Made by a program: the position numbers and the translations under genes | NCBI GenBank assembly: GCA_035578175.1 | Contig: JAQMRL010000003.1 | Coordinates: 96,889,969 to 96,953,968 of the forward strand | Source of the DNA: Catonia carolina | Taxonomy: Eukaryota; Arthropoda; Insecta; Hemiptera; Achilidae | Direction: 5' to 3' | DNA length: 64,000 nt | In this document: one piece after another, positions 11,925 through 22,744 of the stretch | Layout: the number at the start of each line of letters is the position of its first letter | How positions within the stretch are numbered: the first letter of the stretch is position 1 | The notes under the pieces: generated by a model | What the model was told of the DNA's origin: nothing | Database searches by the model: none | The model's input: only the letters and a program-made list of their open reading frames with translations

Positions 11925-12120
11925 CTAAGTACATACTATTCTGCTTACTTCGTAAATCACATCTAGTTAAAATCATAACTGATACTTCACCGATTAATAA
12001 ACAATACGACAGCAATTTAAAACCATCCAAAACAATTTAAATGAATACTATTTACCTCGTATATATTTACAGAAATGAAGTTACAGCTATTAATAATAAC
12101 TATTACAACAAATAAAAGTA
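11925..12120. other. AT-rich spacer
   Basis: Nothing recognised. Confidence 0.4.
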
Positions 12121-12126
12121 AATATG

Positions 12127-12885
12127 TTTTATCATCGACTAGCAACCCCCGCTTGCTTCGCTTCACAGCAGGTAATGTAGGCCTCATTAAATTATTTTAA
12201 AACCTCTCCATATACAATATTTGTGGTCTTGTTGCCATGTGGCAGCAAAATAAATTGTTTTTCTGCCCTTTCAGCTCCGACATAAAGTTGTCCATGAGTG
12301 AAGGAGCACTCTTGTCTCAAATCGATGCCCATCGTTTTAAATGTTTGTTCCTTGCAATTTAACAGAACTGAATAGAATGCATAGAAGAATATCGATGGAA
12401 AAAAAGAGACAGTTAATATATGGCTGAGATAAGAGACAGTAATAAGTGGGTGCGGTACGCAGAATAATTGGAAATATACGACTCATTCACTACCTATCGA
12501 ATGAAAACAAATATATGAAATACAATACAAAAATAAAAATTTTGAATATTTCCGAATTTTTAATGTTTTTGGAATCGAATGCTATTCACGTTTTTCTACG
12601 AAATATAAAAGTTGAATCGTGCTTCTAGCCCAAAAAATACACCATCCAGAGGACTTAGAAAAAATAAAAGTGCTATGCACTCAATAAACTAAAACATGCG
12701 ACATCGTCATAGTTTAAGTTGCTTAACTCCCTTAATTAAAGTTACTTAAAGTTGCAAAATAGTCTATTTGATCAGGAAGCTCCAAGCTATGCAACAATGA
12801 AAGATTTTTAAAATCAGTACAGTAGTTTCTGAGATTACCAGAAGATTAACAGACGTTTCTTCTTTATTATATTAGTATAGATAAC
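12127..12885 (-). mobile_element. Helitron-like element remnant
   Basis: The left boundary region (gactagcaacccccgcttgc) and the right end (ttatattagtatagat) resemble the two ends of a repeat widespread in insect genomes that I associate with Helitrons. Between them lies a helicase C-terminus on the minus strand (12192-12365). The segment 12400-12880 has no open frame except a short Asn/Ile-rich one. Boundaries are approximate. Because Helitrons insert between A and T without duplicating the target, the ends cannot be checked by TSD. Confidence 0.55.
12192..12365 (-). pseudogene. Helitron/Pif1-type helicase C-terminal fragment
   Basis: Read on the minus strand, the frame gives GIDLRQECSFTHGQLYVGAE, then RAEKQFILLPHGNKTTNIVY, ending GEVLK and a stop at 12192-12194. 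'FTHGQLYV' followed by a serine- or alanine-led R is the conserved end of the SF1B helicase domain (motif VI region) in Helitron Rep-Hel proteins; the usual form is 'HGQLYVA.SR'. Here the catalytic arginine region is changed to GAERAE, as in a subset of Helitrons. The Walker motifs and the Rep domain are absent, so only the last ~55 residues survive. Confidence 0.7.
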
Positions 12886-12889
12886 TAAA

Positions 12890-13100
12890 GTCAGCTAACA
12901 AACAAACTTAATTTATTTTATAAACGTTAACAAACGTTCTAACTATTTTGCAAAAATATTTATTTTTTACGATCAGTCTCTTAGATTATAAATAAATATT
13001 TACGAAGACTGAATGACGAGAAGTACGATACTAAATAGAATATCTTCCTGCCAGCAAGGGAAAATTGAAATATTAATCCAGAAATAACGTGAAATATCTA
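12890..13100. other. AT-rich spacer
   Basis: Nothing recognised. Confidence 0.4.
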
Positions 13101-13104
13101 AATA

Positions 13105-13300
13105 TAAAAAGTTAATAAGAGTTTGGTGGGATGGTCTCCTGTTTAAACTCAGGTTTTCCATCAAATTTTTACTTAATTCTTCAATATATTCTGATCGAAC
13201 GCTTCTTTGACGTATCTATTGGGCCAACTATGTGTCAATTAACAATAATGCAAGCCGGAGTCCCTCAAGGTCGGATTACCGCCCTCTTTTTGTATAATAT
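13105..13300 (+). pseudogene. LINE reverse transcriptase fragment, 5' part
   Basis: The order of motifs is that of a jockey/R1-like reverse transcriptase: RVWWDGLLFKL (usual form FD.VWHDGL..KL), a frameshift near 13150, then a degenerate segment, then QAGVPQGRITALFLYNI. AGVPQG is the RT motif B' signature (usually AGVPQGSVLSPLLFN). The frame stops only because a solo LTR begins at 13301; the RT sequence resumes at 13958. It is 5'-truncated, with nothing recognisable before the FD.VW block. Confidence 0.85.
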
Positions 13301-13953
13301 TGTGACAATATCTTAAGGAAAAGTGTTTTCCCACATTCTCTAGCAGGACTAAGATTTTAAAAGTCTGAGTGTAGATAATAATAATAATAGATAAATCGGA
13401 TTAGTTCCACGAAATGGTAAGATATACAGTGTACAAATGGTTAGTACAGGCGTATTATTCTGACGGCTACCTGAGAGGATCGGTGTATTTATTTAGATAA
13501 TTAGCTTTTTTGTAATGATGTTGCAACCCTTTATTTTCAATGAGTTTACTTTCTAAAAAATCGACAGAATGACTTTGTATTTTTATTATTGTACTTAAAG
13601 AAAAATCTTTGTTGCTTTAAAATGGCGATGAGTTAGGTATGTAAGCGGCCATGATGTCCTTACGAGCAGTTACATTGGAGAAGGTCTAACGTTTACAGTG
13701 TATCGTGTAATTGGTTGTAAGTAGGATTAAGTTCAATTAAGTGCGAAATAATCTAGTTACTGGTTAAGTTCATTTATTGTCATTAATTTATTATAATTAT
13801 CAATTAATTCCAGTAATTGAAATTTATTTGTAAATTTAAGTAACATTATTAATTGTAATTTGTAGTTGTAATAAATACTTGTAATTTTAAAGATAGTTTG
13901 TTAAATATTTATTATACCCAGATCCCGAACGGACCTTAGCGATAAGTGTCACA
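13301..13953 (+). mobile_element. Solo LTR inserted in a LINE RT fragment, 4-bp TSD
   Basis: The 653-bp insert starts TGTGACA and ends TGTCACA, giving the TG...CA ends and short inverted repeat of an LTR. The four bases before it (ATAT, 13297-13300) are repeated after it (13954-13957). Removing the insert and one ATAT rejoins the RT reading frame exactly (LYNI then YAAEMP). An AATAAA signal lies at 13870-13875 in the last sixth. No gag, pol, primer-binding site or second LTR is present, so this is a solo LTR, presumably left by LTR-LTR recombination. A 4-bp duplication fits Gypsy-type integrases, though class cannot be proved. Confidence 0.85.
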
Positions 13954-13957
13954 ATAT

Positions 13958-14066
13958 TTATGCGGCAGAAATGCCAATATGTCTCTATACATTTCTAGCA
14001 AAATATACAGACGATATTTGCATCCCTGCCTCTCCAGACGATCCCGTGGTCGTTATCACATCAAAG
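13958..14066 (+). pseudogene. LINE reverse transcriptase fragment, 3' part
   Basis: Continuation of the frame interrupted at 13300. It reads YAAEMPICLYTFLAKYTDDI, then CIPASPDDPVVVI, and stops after CYIK. The KYTDDI block is the catalytic motif C (usually LYADDT or FADDT) with both aspartates kept and the A changed to T. The thumb and the C-terminus are missing: the similarity ends about 30 codons later. Confidence 0.8.
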
Positions 14067-14089
14067 TGCTATATTAAATGAATTAAGAC

Positions 14090-15180
14090 GAATTCGGTTT
14101 TGTTAGGAGTTTATTAGATACTTTGGTACGGTGTGTACTATAGTACCATAACTACAATTGATTTAAACTGTTCTGCTATCTAATAAAAAAAATTTGTAAT
14201 GTTTGGGTAAACTGAAAAATAAACAAGTAAATCAAAAACTAATTACAAAAACGTCCTCAATATACCCTATAATTACCAAACGCTGACAACTAAAATGGAA
14301 AATAAGCCCTTTTACTGGGTAAGGTAGTTAACACCTACAAAATATTTTAACGATTTAACAAACAACAAAACTATTGTTATTATTAAATATTAAAAAACAA
14401 AAATCAATTAAAATTTATTATTTTGCATAATTAGTATTAATTCTATTGTAAAAACCTAATACAAAGAAACAAGATTTATTAAATTTAGAATTTCTTTTAC
14501 ATTAAACTTTCGGAGATATAATATAGAATAGTAAGAAATAAATATAATAATATGAATAATTCGTTAGATTTCTCGGAGGAAAATTATTATTATACATACC
14601 AAGCCAATTATGGCGAAACTAATACTCTTTCAAACGAAATAATAAAGTTAAAAAAAACTTCAAGGAAATGATAAACTTAATGTTCTTATTATTTGCATAA
14701 AATAATCGTAAAAGTGCAAACACCCAGAAGTCCAGTTTGAATTACTGTATTAACAAAAAAAGAAGGATACAAAGTTATAAGGAGGGTAAGGATGAAAAAG
14801 ATAGTTAATTTTAATATTATGCAAATTATATGAAAATAATACAAAAACGATGATTATGTTTAATTTGGTAAGACAACAAACATTTTTCAACTAATTAGAA
14901 TTATATATACAAAGTACACAGCGAAATAAAAACTCTGTGTATTAAAATGTAGTTGTGTACCAACCTAACAAAACAATTTCAATAACTACCTACGTATTCC
15001 TCAGCTTACTAAGTAACAAAGAAGAAAACTTAATAGTTAATAAGGTAATAATTGTAGTAACAAAAGAATAACATTTCGAAATAACGATACGAAAAGGTAA
15101 TAGTACGTATTTTAACCTTTTAATGATAATTATGGAAAAAGAATAAAAAAATTCACAAGAAACTGGAAGAAAATAGATAC
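14090..15180. other. AT-rich stretch without genes
   Basis: No frames, motifs or repeats of this window recognised. Confidence 0.45.
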
Positions 15181-15182
15181 AG

Positions 15183-15320
15183 ATGGAGAAGAAAAGGCGT
15201 GACTTGTCGCAGGATCTTGATCAGTGCAAGTTGCAATTAGACCGATTCAACTATAAGCTAGTGAAACTGAAAGGACGCCGCTACATAGCAACTACTAAAT
15301 ATATACAAGCGTTAAAATAA
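15183..15320 (+). CDS. Short charged 45-residue open frame, unrecognised
   Basis: ATG at 15183, TAA at 15318-15320. The product (start MEKKRRDLSQDLDQCKLQLD) is rich in K, R, L, Q and D with heptad-like leucines, and codon composition is less AT-biased than the flanks. It is preceded by 'atacag', which could be a splice acceptor. There is no family match from memory. It could be a small exon or chance. Confidence 0.15.
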   Translation: MEKKRRDLSQDLDQCKLQLDRFNYKLVKLKGRRYIATTKYIQALK

Positions 15321-15439
15321 TGTATTACTTACCAAATAGTATAAAAGAAAATTCATATACTATATTAAATAATAATATTATTTAAATTTTTTCTTAAAGA
15401 CAATAAATTTTTTAATACTATCAACCTTTCAAAAAGACA

Positions 15440-15990
15440 GACACTGTCAAATATCTCCGTCTAACTTGGAGCAAACATACGAAACAAAAACATTTATTAC
15501 TAAATTTAATACTGAAATTTTTGTATTCCCTACTTCATAAAACGATCAAAATTATCACTGGCATCAAAATGTGCATATATTGTCCTCTATTGAAACCTAC
15601 ATGGATTTAAGGGTCCCAAATTTACGGTTAAACTAAACGTTCTGATTTACGAAGCATTCAGGCATTTCAGAAAAAGTTACGCCTAATAGTACAAGAACAC
15701 CTTTCCGTTAGTAAACCTTACAGAAATATTTGCAACTAACTTTCTTAAAAAAAATTCACCGAACATATACGAATGCTTTCACAAATCAAAAGAACACCAT
15801 AACCTTTAATCTACCATAAAATTCCGAAAAACTCTTAAAGACGTTGGAGTAGAGATTTTCTAACTTAATGAAAAGAAGCTTTTTCAAAATTCAGAACATT
15901 TTTAATTACAATTCCTGGGGAAGCAACAATGGGGCCCTAACCCTATCATGTCTACCATGCAATTTTAACACAATATCATCATATCTCCTC
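15440..15990 (+). pseudogene. Degenerate jockey-like LINE ORF2 C-terminus
   Basis: In pieces, the translation follows the connection region of jockey-type ORF2: LRLTWSKHTKQKHLLLNLIL (usual 'YLGL.LD..LTW..H'), then HKTIKIITGIKMCIYCPLLK with PTWIxGSQIYG (usual 'KLLLYK..LKP.WTYG.QLWG'), RSIQAFQKKLRLIV (usual 'IQ.FQSK.LR.I'), and RRWSRDFLT close to the end (usual 'RRLKR..PRDL'). Five or more stops interrupt it. The 3' part (15890-15980, ggggaagcaacaatgggg) resembles repeat R5, which suggests R5 is the 3' end of this LINE family. Confidence 0.65.
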
Positions 15991-16104
15991 GTTGTATAAT
16001 TCTAATATTTGTACATAAACAACTAAAAATATAATAAAATTCTAATAGTAGAAAATCAAAATGCAATAATAAACTTAGAAATAAATCAATTATAAGTAAT
16101 TACA

Positions 16105-16395
16105 GATTTTTTTTCTATTTTATTACGGTACTGTAAAACAGCTGCACATTTTTTTAATTTAACGGGCGCAAGGGGAATTTTACTTCCAGGATACGAGGTA
16201 ACCAGTGGTACATTCTCCGTTTAAAATACGGCTGTTATCCGTTATTCGGACCAATGAGTCTCTACTCCAATTTCGCTTTAGACGTCGCATAGTTGGGACG
16301 TTCCTAGTAGCTCAGTCACGGTCTATTTGATATGGTCATCTAGTCTTTCACGAAATTTACTATAGAAGGACGCAGTTAGTTCGTCACAGATTTCT
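16105..16395 (-). pseudogene. Jockey-like LINE 3' end (ORF2 tail and 3'UTR)
   Basis: Matches 60326-60640, 43088-43290 and, inverted, 21095-21325. On the minus strand it starts near the ORF2 end (ELTASFYSKFRERLDDH) and continues through gagtagagactc, the conserved ggagaatgtaccactgg block and agtaccgtaataaaa to an A-rich 3' end at the left. Frameshifts break the protein part. Confidence 0.65.
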
Positions 16396-16429
16396 TGTAA
16401 AGATCAATATGCAGTTTTTTAAAATTTGA

Positions 16430-16655
16430 AGTTTGCGAACATATAATATATATTTTTTGTCTTCAACTTTATTTTTACTTACAACTGTACTATTTCTTAA
16501 AGCAAAACTAGTAAATGAGATGGAATGAATGAGGAAGGGCGAAAATGTGATGTGAATCGATCCAGTGACCGATTTCGGCGTGAAATTTTACAATGAATGT
16601 GGTGCCAATATTTTGAATGATAATGATTAATAAACTATGATGGATGATTTTTTTT
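16430..16655 (-). repeat. Dispersed repeat R2, copy 1
   Basis: Near-continuous reverse match to 31540-31755: actagtaaatgagatggaat, gaatcgatccagtgacc, gatttcggcgtgaaatttt and aaactatgatggatga. The A-rich terminus (on the minus strand ...taaaaataaagttgaagac) has the same form as the LINE 3' ends here, so R2 may be a LINE 3'UTR or a SINE tail. No coding frame. Confidence 0.7.
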
Positions 16656-16659
16656 AAAG

Positions 16660-18195
16660 TGTATATAAATTTTAATTTTATTTAAGAGTTTTAAATTATT
16701 ATTTTAATTCTTAAAAAATATTTTTTATGGTTTAGTTAAATGTAAAATTTCAATGAATTTCCGGTACGTAACTATTCAGTTTCACCTTTATTAAATTCAA
16801 ATTCAATAAATATATTTTACTTATCAAATGGCTATTAAAACTATATAAAACACTAATTAAAAATACATGATACTTATACAATTTATCAACTAATTATACT
16901 TACTCGAACAGAATAGTAAGCTAATAAATTAGAACCAATCTTTCAAAAACATAAAGCAAAATAATGGATCATAATGGCCAAGTGAATGGGATTGGAGAAT
17001 TATTAAAAGGTAATAACAGCGATGGTATTTAATGAAATCAAACTGTTTTAATGGCATACTAATTTGTTTGCCATTTCAATAGGACTACCCGTTTTAATAG
17101 TATAGGAACTAGAGGACTAAAACTGAACCATTGTAGGGGGATAAAGGGTTATGTTTATGAACTATAAAATGGATAACGTTTGTTTTAATGTAGTTGGTAC
17201 ATAAACTGAGGTTAAGAGAGAAGAGAAGAGAAAGAGGAAAGAGACAAAGAGGCCTCTTTCACTGTTTCACCCACTCAAACAAACTCGTCTCTTAATAAAG
17301 ATGACTTGCGCACAATATCCGAAAGTTAACCATTCTATTGTAAGCTTTCACACAAATTTTGACTTTAATGTTAAGATATGTTAAGCCTATAATTGTGTGT
17401 AACTAATACAAATGTAAACATTTAACATATGGATAACCACTTAAAAAAGAAATTCGCATTACAATATTATATGTTATTTATTTGAAATACATGGTAGAAG
17501 TTCATTCAACAAGATTAATAACCTTCTGAAAGATGCCAAAAACCTTTAACACGACTAAGTGTATTTTAAATGAATTAACCAACGCCATAACATTGTTTTT
17601 TTTATATACAATATAAAATTTTAGAATAAATTAACCGTCCCATTTTCAGATTCACAAACCCCATTCCCTCTAATATTAATTTATACATTTATTGAAGAAA
17701 ATAGTATTAGTAAAGTTATGATAAACATATTATACTGTACCAACTCACTTAAAAATGAAAATTAGTTAATGAAAATATACATTGAAATAATGGTCTGCAT
17801 TACATTTTCTTACAAACGTTTGTCAGAACTCTTCAGTGATTTATAACTCCCATGAGCTCTTGATCTCGGTAAAACTTTTTAACCAAATTGACATAAAATA
17901 CACGATAAACTTATCAATTCTTTAAAGGTAGAAATAATCCCTGTAATGTTTTTTTTTTCAACATTGTTCATAGATTGATATGCATATAAATATAATGATG
18001 TTAAATGTTTGAAAAAAAAACACAAAATCAGGTAATATTTCAGTTAAAAAACAAATAACTTTAACGGGTAGGTACCTCCGTTTTAGTCTTTGTACTGTAT
18101 CATTGTTGTCCAATAAATTGATTGTCAAGAACTTATCTTGAGATTCAAGCTCTTTTTATTAGCATGTTATACTTAAATTTGAAATTTCTGCTTTA
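16660..18195. other. AT-rich stretch with a purine-rich run
   Basis: At 17214-17252 there is a pure GA stretch (gagaagagaagagaaagagg) that could form triplex DNA. No gene was recognised in the rest. Confidence 0.4.
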
Positions 18196-18199
18196 ACTA

Positions 18200-18600
18200 T
18201 TAAAATAACGAGGTATTCGTGGATGACGTAGTTTGTCATGTACCAGGGTGCAGCTGTTGAGCTCGGAGGACGCCAAAATATACTGGAGTCAGAATCCAAA
18301 AGATTAATATTTACAATCTTTGGGGAAGTACCAATGCCTTCCTATGCCTACCACGTCATTAAAATTTAATTTTAATCTCAAAATTTACTAGTATTATCAA
18401 TTTTACAGATATAAGTAACTAATAAAGAAAAACATTTCACAACTAACCTCCAATTTAAATAAATTAGAAATAAATCTGAATTTTAACTAAACTGAAGCTA
18501 CTGTATTTAAAGAAAGTAAAATTCTGAACGATTAAAATGAAAACATATAGCAAATTTTATTCAAGACACAATACATAAAATTTAAAGTGATACAAAAAAA
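18200..18600 (+). repeat. Dispersed repeat R5, copy 1, joined to family A copy 3
   Basis: Matches 48485-48918: gtttgtcatgtaccaggg, gagctcggaggacgccaaaa, ttggggaagtaccaatg, attctgaacgattaaaatga and caagacacaata. The first block resembles a decayed LINE 3' end (compare 15890-15980). Both copies are followed directly by a family A copy at the same junction, so the composite was copied as a unit or arose by segmental duplication. Confidence 0.65.
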
Positions 18601-18996
18601 GCCCATAACAGACAGGTGGAGTCTTAAATTATTTGAACTCGATCAGCTAGTTCCGGGGATACAAAAAATAATTCGGTTTCTTATCACATGGTCAGCCAAT
18701 TATACGGCTAAAGCATTTAAAAACAGAAGAGGTAGAGGTGTAAAAGACACTATTCAAAGTGACCTCCTCTGAGAGAAATGAATTTTATTATACAGCCAGA
18801 CCCTGTAGTGAATAAAGTGAAGGTGTCATTTTCAGGATGAAAAGTAGATGCTTTTTGGAGGGACTGGCATTCTGATAAGTATAGGCTACTTTTCGACTCA
18901 GTGAGAAAGGCCATGGTAAACGGCCTCACTCCTCGTTCTACTTAGTAAAAACTCTAAAAGTTCAAAGAAATTTCGGCTGATGACCTAAATAACAAA
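18601..18996 (-). repeat. Family A repeat, copy 3 (near full length)
   Basis: Runs from gcccataacagacagg to gatgacctaaataac. A 61-codon open frame at its left is a by-product of the repeat. The palindrome near the head is lost (ctctaaaagttc), and the hairpin has become atttcggct. Confidence 0.88.
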
Positions 18997-19009
18997 AACA
19001 AACCAAAGA

Positions 19010-20785
19010 AAAATGCAGAGTGAATCTTCAATCAATACATTTAGATTATTCTATCTTTTTTTGTGATTGAATACAATTACAGAATTTTTTATTACTGTAC
19101 ATAAATAATAAAAATTAAGTACCTATTAGAATTTTTAATGATTTTTCATACAAATTCGTTCATAAAATTAACGTTAATCAAATTAAATACAAAAGTAGAG
19201 ATGGAAGATATTTAAATATTGAAGGTCTGCTACATAATACATAAATGGAAAAAGAATCAATACTTTTGTATTATTTATTTGAAAAGTATTTATACATTAT
19301 CCTTTAGAAATAAACTGTACTTAATACAGAATAACACACAGTATAATGGAGTATATGGAATGAGAAAGGTTAACTTAACATTACAGAAGTAAAGTGAACG
19401 TTTGTTTTAGTGGACAGAAGTACAAATCGTATGTACATAAACTCTACTTCAGTTTATACTACCATATGGAACAAAAAATAAAAAATAAAATGATTGGCGT
19501 GTCTGATAAAGACAGAATACTAGATCAAAGTGCGAATCAGTAACAATACAGTACCTGTGTTTATAGTAATACAAAAAGAACAATGCAAAACAATCCTTTG
19601 TGATTATTAAAAGAGACATTAAAATGTGTACAGAAAATTTAACAAAGAGTCAAAATATAAAGTCATACAAATAAAATGCCATATCGATAAATATTAAGAT
19701 TATATAAATAAATTACCATTTATATTATTTTAGATGTTATCTCACAAATAATTACTATTAAAATAAAAAAGTAAATAAAAAATAACAGTAGTCGTTTCTG
19801 AGTTTTTTTTTAAATAACTTTCCCTATTACAAAATTTAATACATTTAATAATTTTTTTAGAACACCTTTCCAAAAATGTTATTTATTAGTTATAATTTTA
19901 TAATGTAATGGTTTAATAAGGTTTTATCTTGTTTATTTATAAGTGGGTCATTTATGTAATTGTATTAATAAATTATATTTATAGTCAACAAAATGGTGCA
20001 ATTAAAAGGTTATTTTATTAATGTCTACAGTAGTATAAAATAAAATTACATTGAACAATATACTTTGAATCATTAAAAAAAACACCGCACCGGTGTACAT
20101 AACTAAATGACATTAACATCCTTTATTTTAACAATTATTTAACATTATTAATTGCACCCGCGCTGCCTGCTAAATTATGGACCTTGGAGGCGTTGCATTA
20201 AAATTGAATTGGCAAACATCAATAAGTGACTAAAAGTTATAATTATGTACTATCTGAATACGACGCTCAGATCGGTAGATGCACAAATTATACATAATAT
20301 TTACTAAAATGCTTTATATTTCCTATGTATCAATTGTAGAAGACAAATACCGATTTTCAGAAATCAAGGAACGGATAGAAATAACACGTTTTTCTTCAAG
20401 GTTATCACACGGATTTTACCTTTAAATACAAGTGATTGAAATTCAAATGTTTTAGTTTATCCGGTGAACCTCTACGGAAAAATGCGCTAAATTTTAGTTC
20501 TCTGGGTGTTCGGGAAGTTCGATAACTAGTAATGAGTCATCGAGGAATTTCAAGTTTTTTTTACAGATCCTATCTTTAAAAAAGTAATATATAAAAGACA
20601 CTGTAAGATCCCTCAGAAGCTTACAAAGTTAACCAATTTAAAGATATCCTTCTTAAAATTTGATCAAGACAAAGAAAATTTGAATATGCTATAAAAAGGA
20701 GGATTCCAATAACTGTAGATTAGAAACATCAGAACATAATCTTAATTAAGAGATAATGAAATAGTTCTAGATCAATAAGTTCAAC
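19010..20785. other. AT-rich stretch without genes
   Basis: Nothing recognised apart from a moderate-complexity patch at 20150-20280. No repeat partner in this window. Confidence 0.45.
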
Positions 20786-20790
20786 ATCAT

Positions 20791-21055
20791 CATCATCCTA
20801 TGTCAAAGGCCTGTTCCGGCATCCATATCTTTTGAGGTCTTCTCAAGCCTCACTTCCCTCTAGATTTATATTTCCATACTCGTAGAAGAAGTCTGTGTGC
20901 TGGCATGCGAAGTAAATGGTTGGACCAGTTTCTTTTATATATTCTTAATGTTCCACATAGTGACTGAACATTTAACTCGGCGCGTATAGCTTCGTTATGT
21001 ACTCTATCTAACCGGGTACAACTTTTGACTCCCCACAAAAATCTCAGTCAACATT
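20791..21055 (-). pseudogene. LINE ORF2 C-terminal fragment
   Basis: On the minus strand, WGVKSCTRLDRVHNEAIRAE, then LNVQSLCGTLRIYKRNWSNH and LLRMPAHRL. This is the region after LYGSETW in many LINEs ('G..RLDR.RNE.IR.EL.V....I..YR..W..HL.RM'). The end breaks down into a degenerate Gly/Arg/Lys stretch and the 3' end has repeated CAT (minus ATG) triplets at 20797-20809. Same type as 6530-6810. Confidence 0.75.
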
Positions 21056-21094
21056 TCTATTGTAATTTATGAACATAAATAGAGGTTATGTTTA

Positions 21095-21325
21095 ACCACC
21101 CAGCCCATGGCCTAGCTACAAGAAATTGCTTAACTGTACGACGTCTGAAGCGAAAATGGAGCAGAGACCTCCTGATCTGAATAACGGACAACACGCATGA
21201 GTTCTAAACGGAGAATGTACCACTGGGTACCTCTTCTGAAAGTAAAATCCCCATGGCCTGTTTAATTAAATACCAAAATACGGACATTGTGCAGCTCATT
21301 GTACAATACCGTAATATAAATTAAA
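21095..21325 (+). pseudogene. Jockey-like LINE 3' end (ORF2 tail and 3'UTR)
   Basis: Reads HPAHGLATRNCLTVRRLKRK then WSRDLLI and a stop: the classic end of jockey-type ORF2 (usual 'HPNPLA..L.....RRLKR..PRDL'). The 3'UTR follows with ggagaatgtaccactgggta and ends in gtaccgtaatataaa near 21320. It is the same family as 16105, 43088 and 60326, but on the opposite strand. It is only ~100 bases from the LINE remnant at 20791-21055. Confidence 0.75.
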
Positions 21326-21329
21326 AACA

Positions 21330-22625
21330 AAAAAGTTTATCAACGGTAGAATAATACATAAACTAATAAGTAATGCCATCATAACATATCCTGGAGTTAG
21401 AAGTTACAAAGAAAAATACACAAGAAAATGTTTAAATGCATAATACTCCAAAGGTAAGTGATGAAGGTGCTGGCGGAAAACAGAACAAGTTGAAGACAAA
21501 CTAGAAGATAAAAGGGAACAGCCAGGGCAGAGAAGCTTGCAATGATTATGAAAAAATTTACTGACACAAAATAATAGATTCCAAAACATTGTTTATATTT
21601 AAAACGTTAACATTTTTTTTGGATTTATTAGACACAAAAATTATTTAATAGTATTACTACGTACAAATAATGTATTTTTTTTGTTTATAATTAAGTTAAT
21701 AATTGTGTCATAGTCATATTGTACACAATACTTCCTACTTCATTTTCTATTAGCCAGTCTTTAATAAGTAAAAGATAAATTATGTAATAAAATAAACTCA
21801 TAAATTAAACATTATAAAATTACACAAATACATGTTCTTACCTTTTAATTTTGTTGTTAATAATAAAGTTTATATTTAAATGAGAAGGAAAAGTTGATTT
21901 CATTAGAAGGAAACAAGACTGAAATATATTGATTGACCTTTAAATCAAAATCAAACTGTAAAACTTTCTGTCAATTCGTGACAAGTTCTATTGGTGTTAC
22001 TGATGTAGTTAAGTAATATCAGAATAGAAATGTAATGCTTAACATACAGCATTACCTGTTTTGAATTTATCAAATCAAATGAGTACATTAACGAATAATA
22101 AATAGTATTAAATGATACTTTCTCAATTTAATCGTGACCACTAATAACAATTATTTTATTCTTTGTTGGTAATGCTTATATTTTAAAATGAATCTACTTA
22201 TAATATAGATTACAAATACATCATTAATGATCTCGTTGATTAAAAATGTGTAATCAAAGGTTTTCTAAACTTTGAATTTAAATTTGGTATTGTACTACTA
22301 TAAACAGATAAATTTCATGAAATGAACAATAAATATTACAATTCTAGCTTTTAAAATAAATATGAAAGGAAAAGGAAAGCAGGTTTTAATCACCAAATAA
22401 AATAATACCCACTCAATATTCAAAAATTTCTTAATACATTTTTGAGATTAGCTACTGGTGAACGCTTCTAAATCAGAAACCTAACATTTTAGTAACTTCA
22501 AAATTAATTCTTTTAAAATCATGTTCTTTGAAGTTGAATTTTTATAACACTTACATTGTATTTTTTTATTTTAAAATTTATTTATTGTATTATGTTCAAA
22601 TTTGTTAATGGGTTGTTCATGCATA
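21330..22625. other. AT-rich stretch without genes
   Basis: A 61-codon frame at 21404-21589 (-) lacks any motif. Nothing else supported. Confidence 0.45.
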
Positions 22626-22631
22626 AATATT

Positions 22632-22740
22632 GCCCATAACACGTAAGTAGTGTTAAATTATTTGCACTTGATCTGTAGTTCCAGGGCTACAAAAAATAGT
22701 TATGTTTCCTATCACAAGGTCAGTCAATTATTTGATTGAC
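22632..22740 (-). repeat. Family A repeat, copy 4 (distal end only)
   Basis: Only the ~110 bp from gcccataacacg to gtcagtcaattatttg remain; the head is missing. Sequence after 22740 has no family A similarity. Confidence 0.8.
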
Positions 22741-22744
22741 GATA

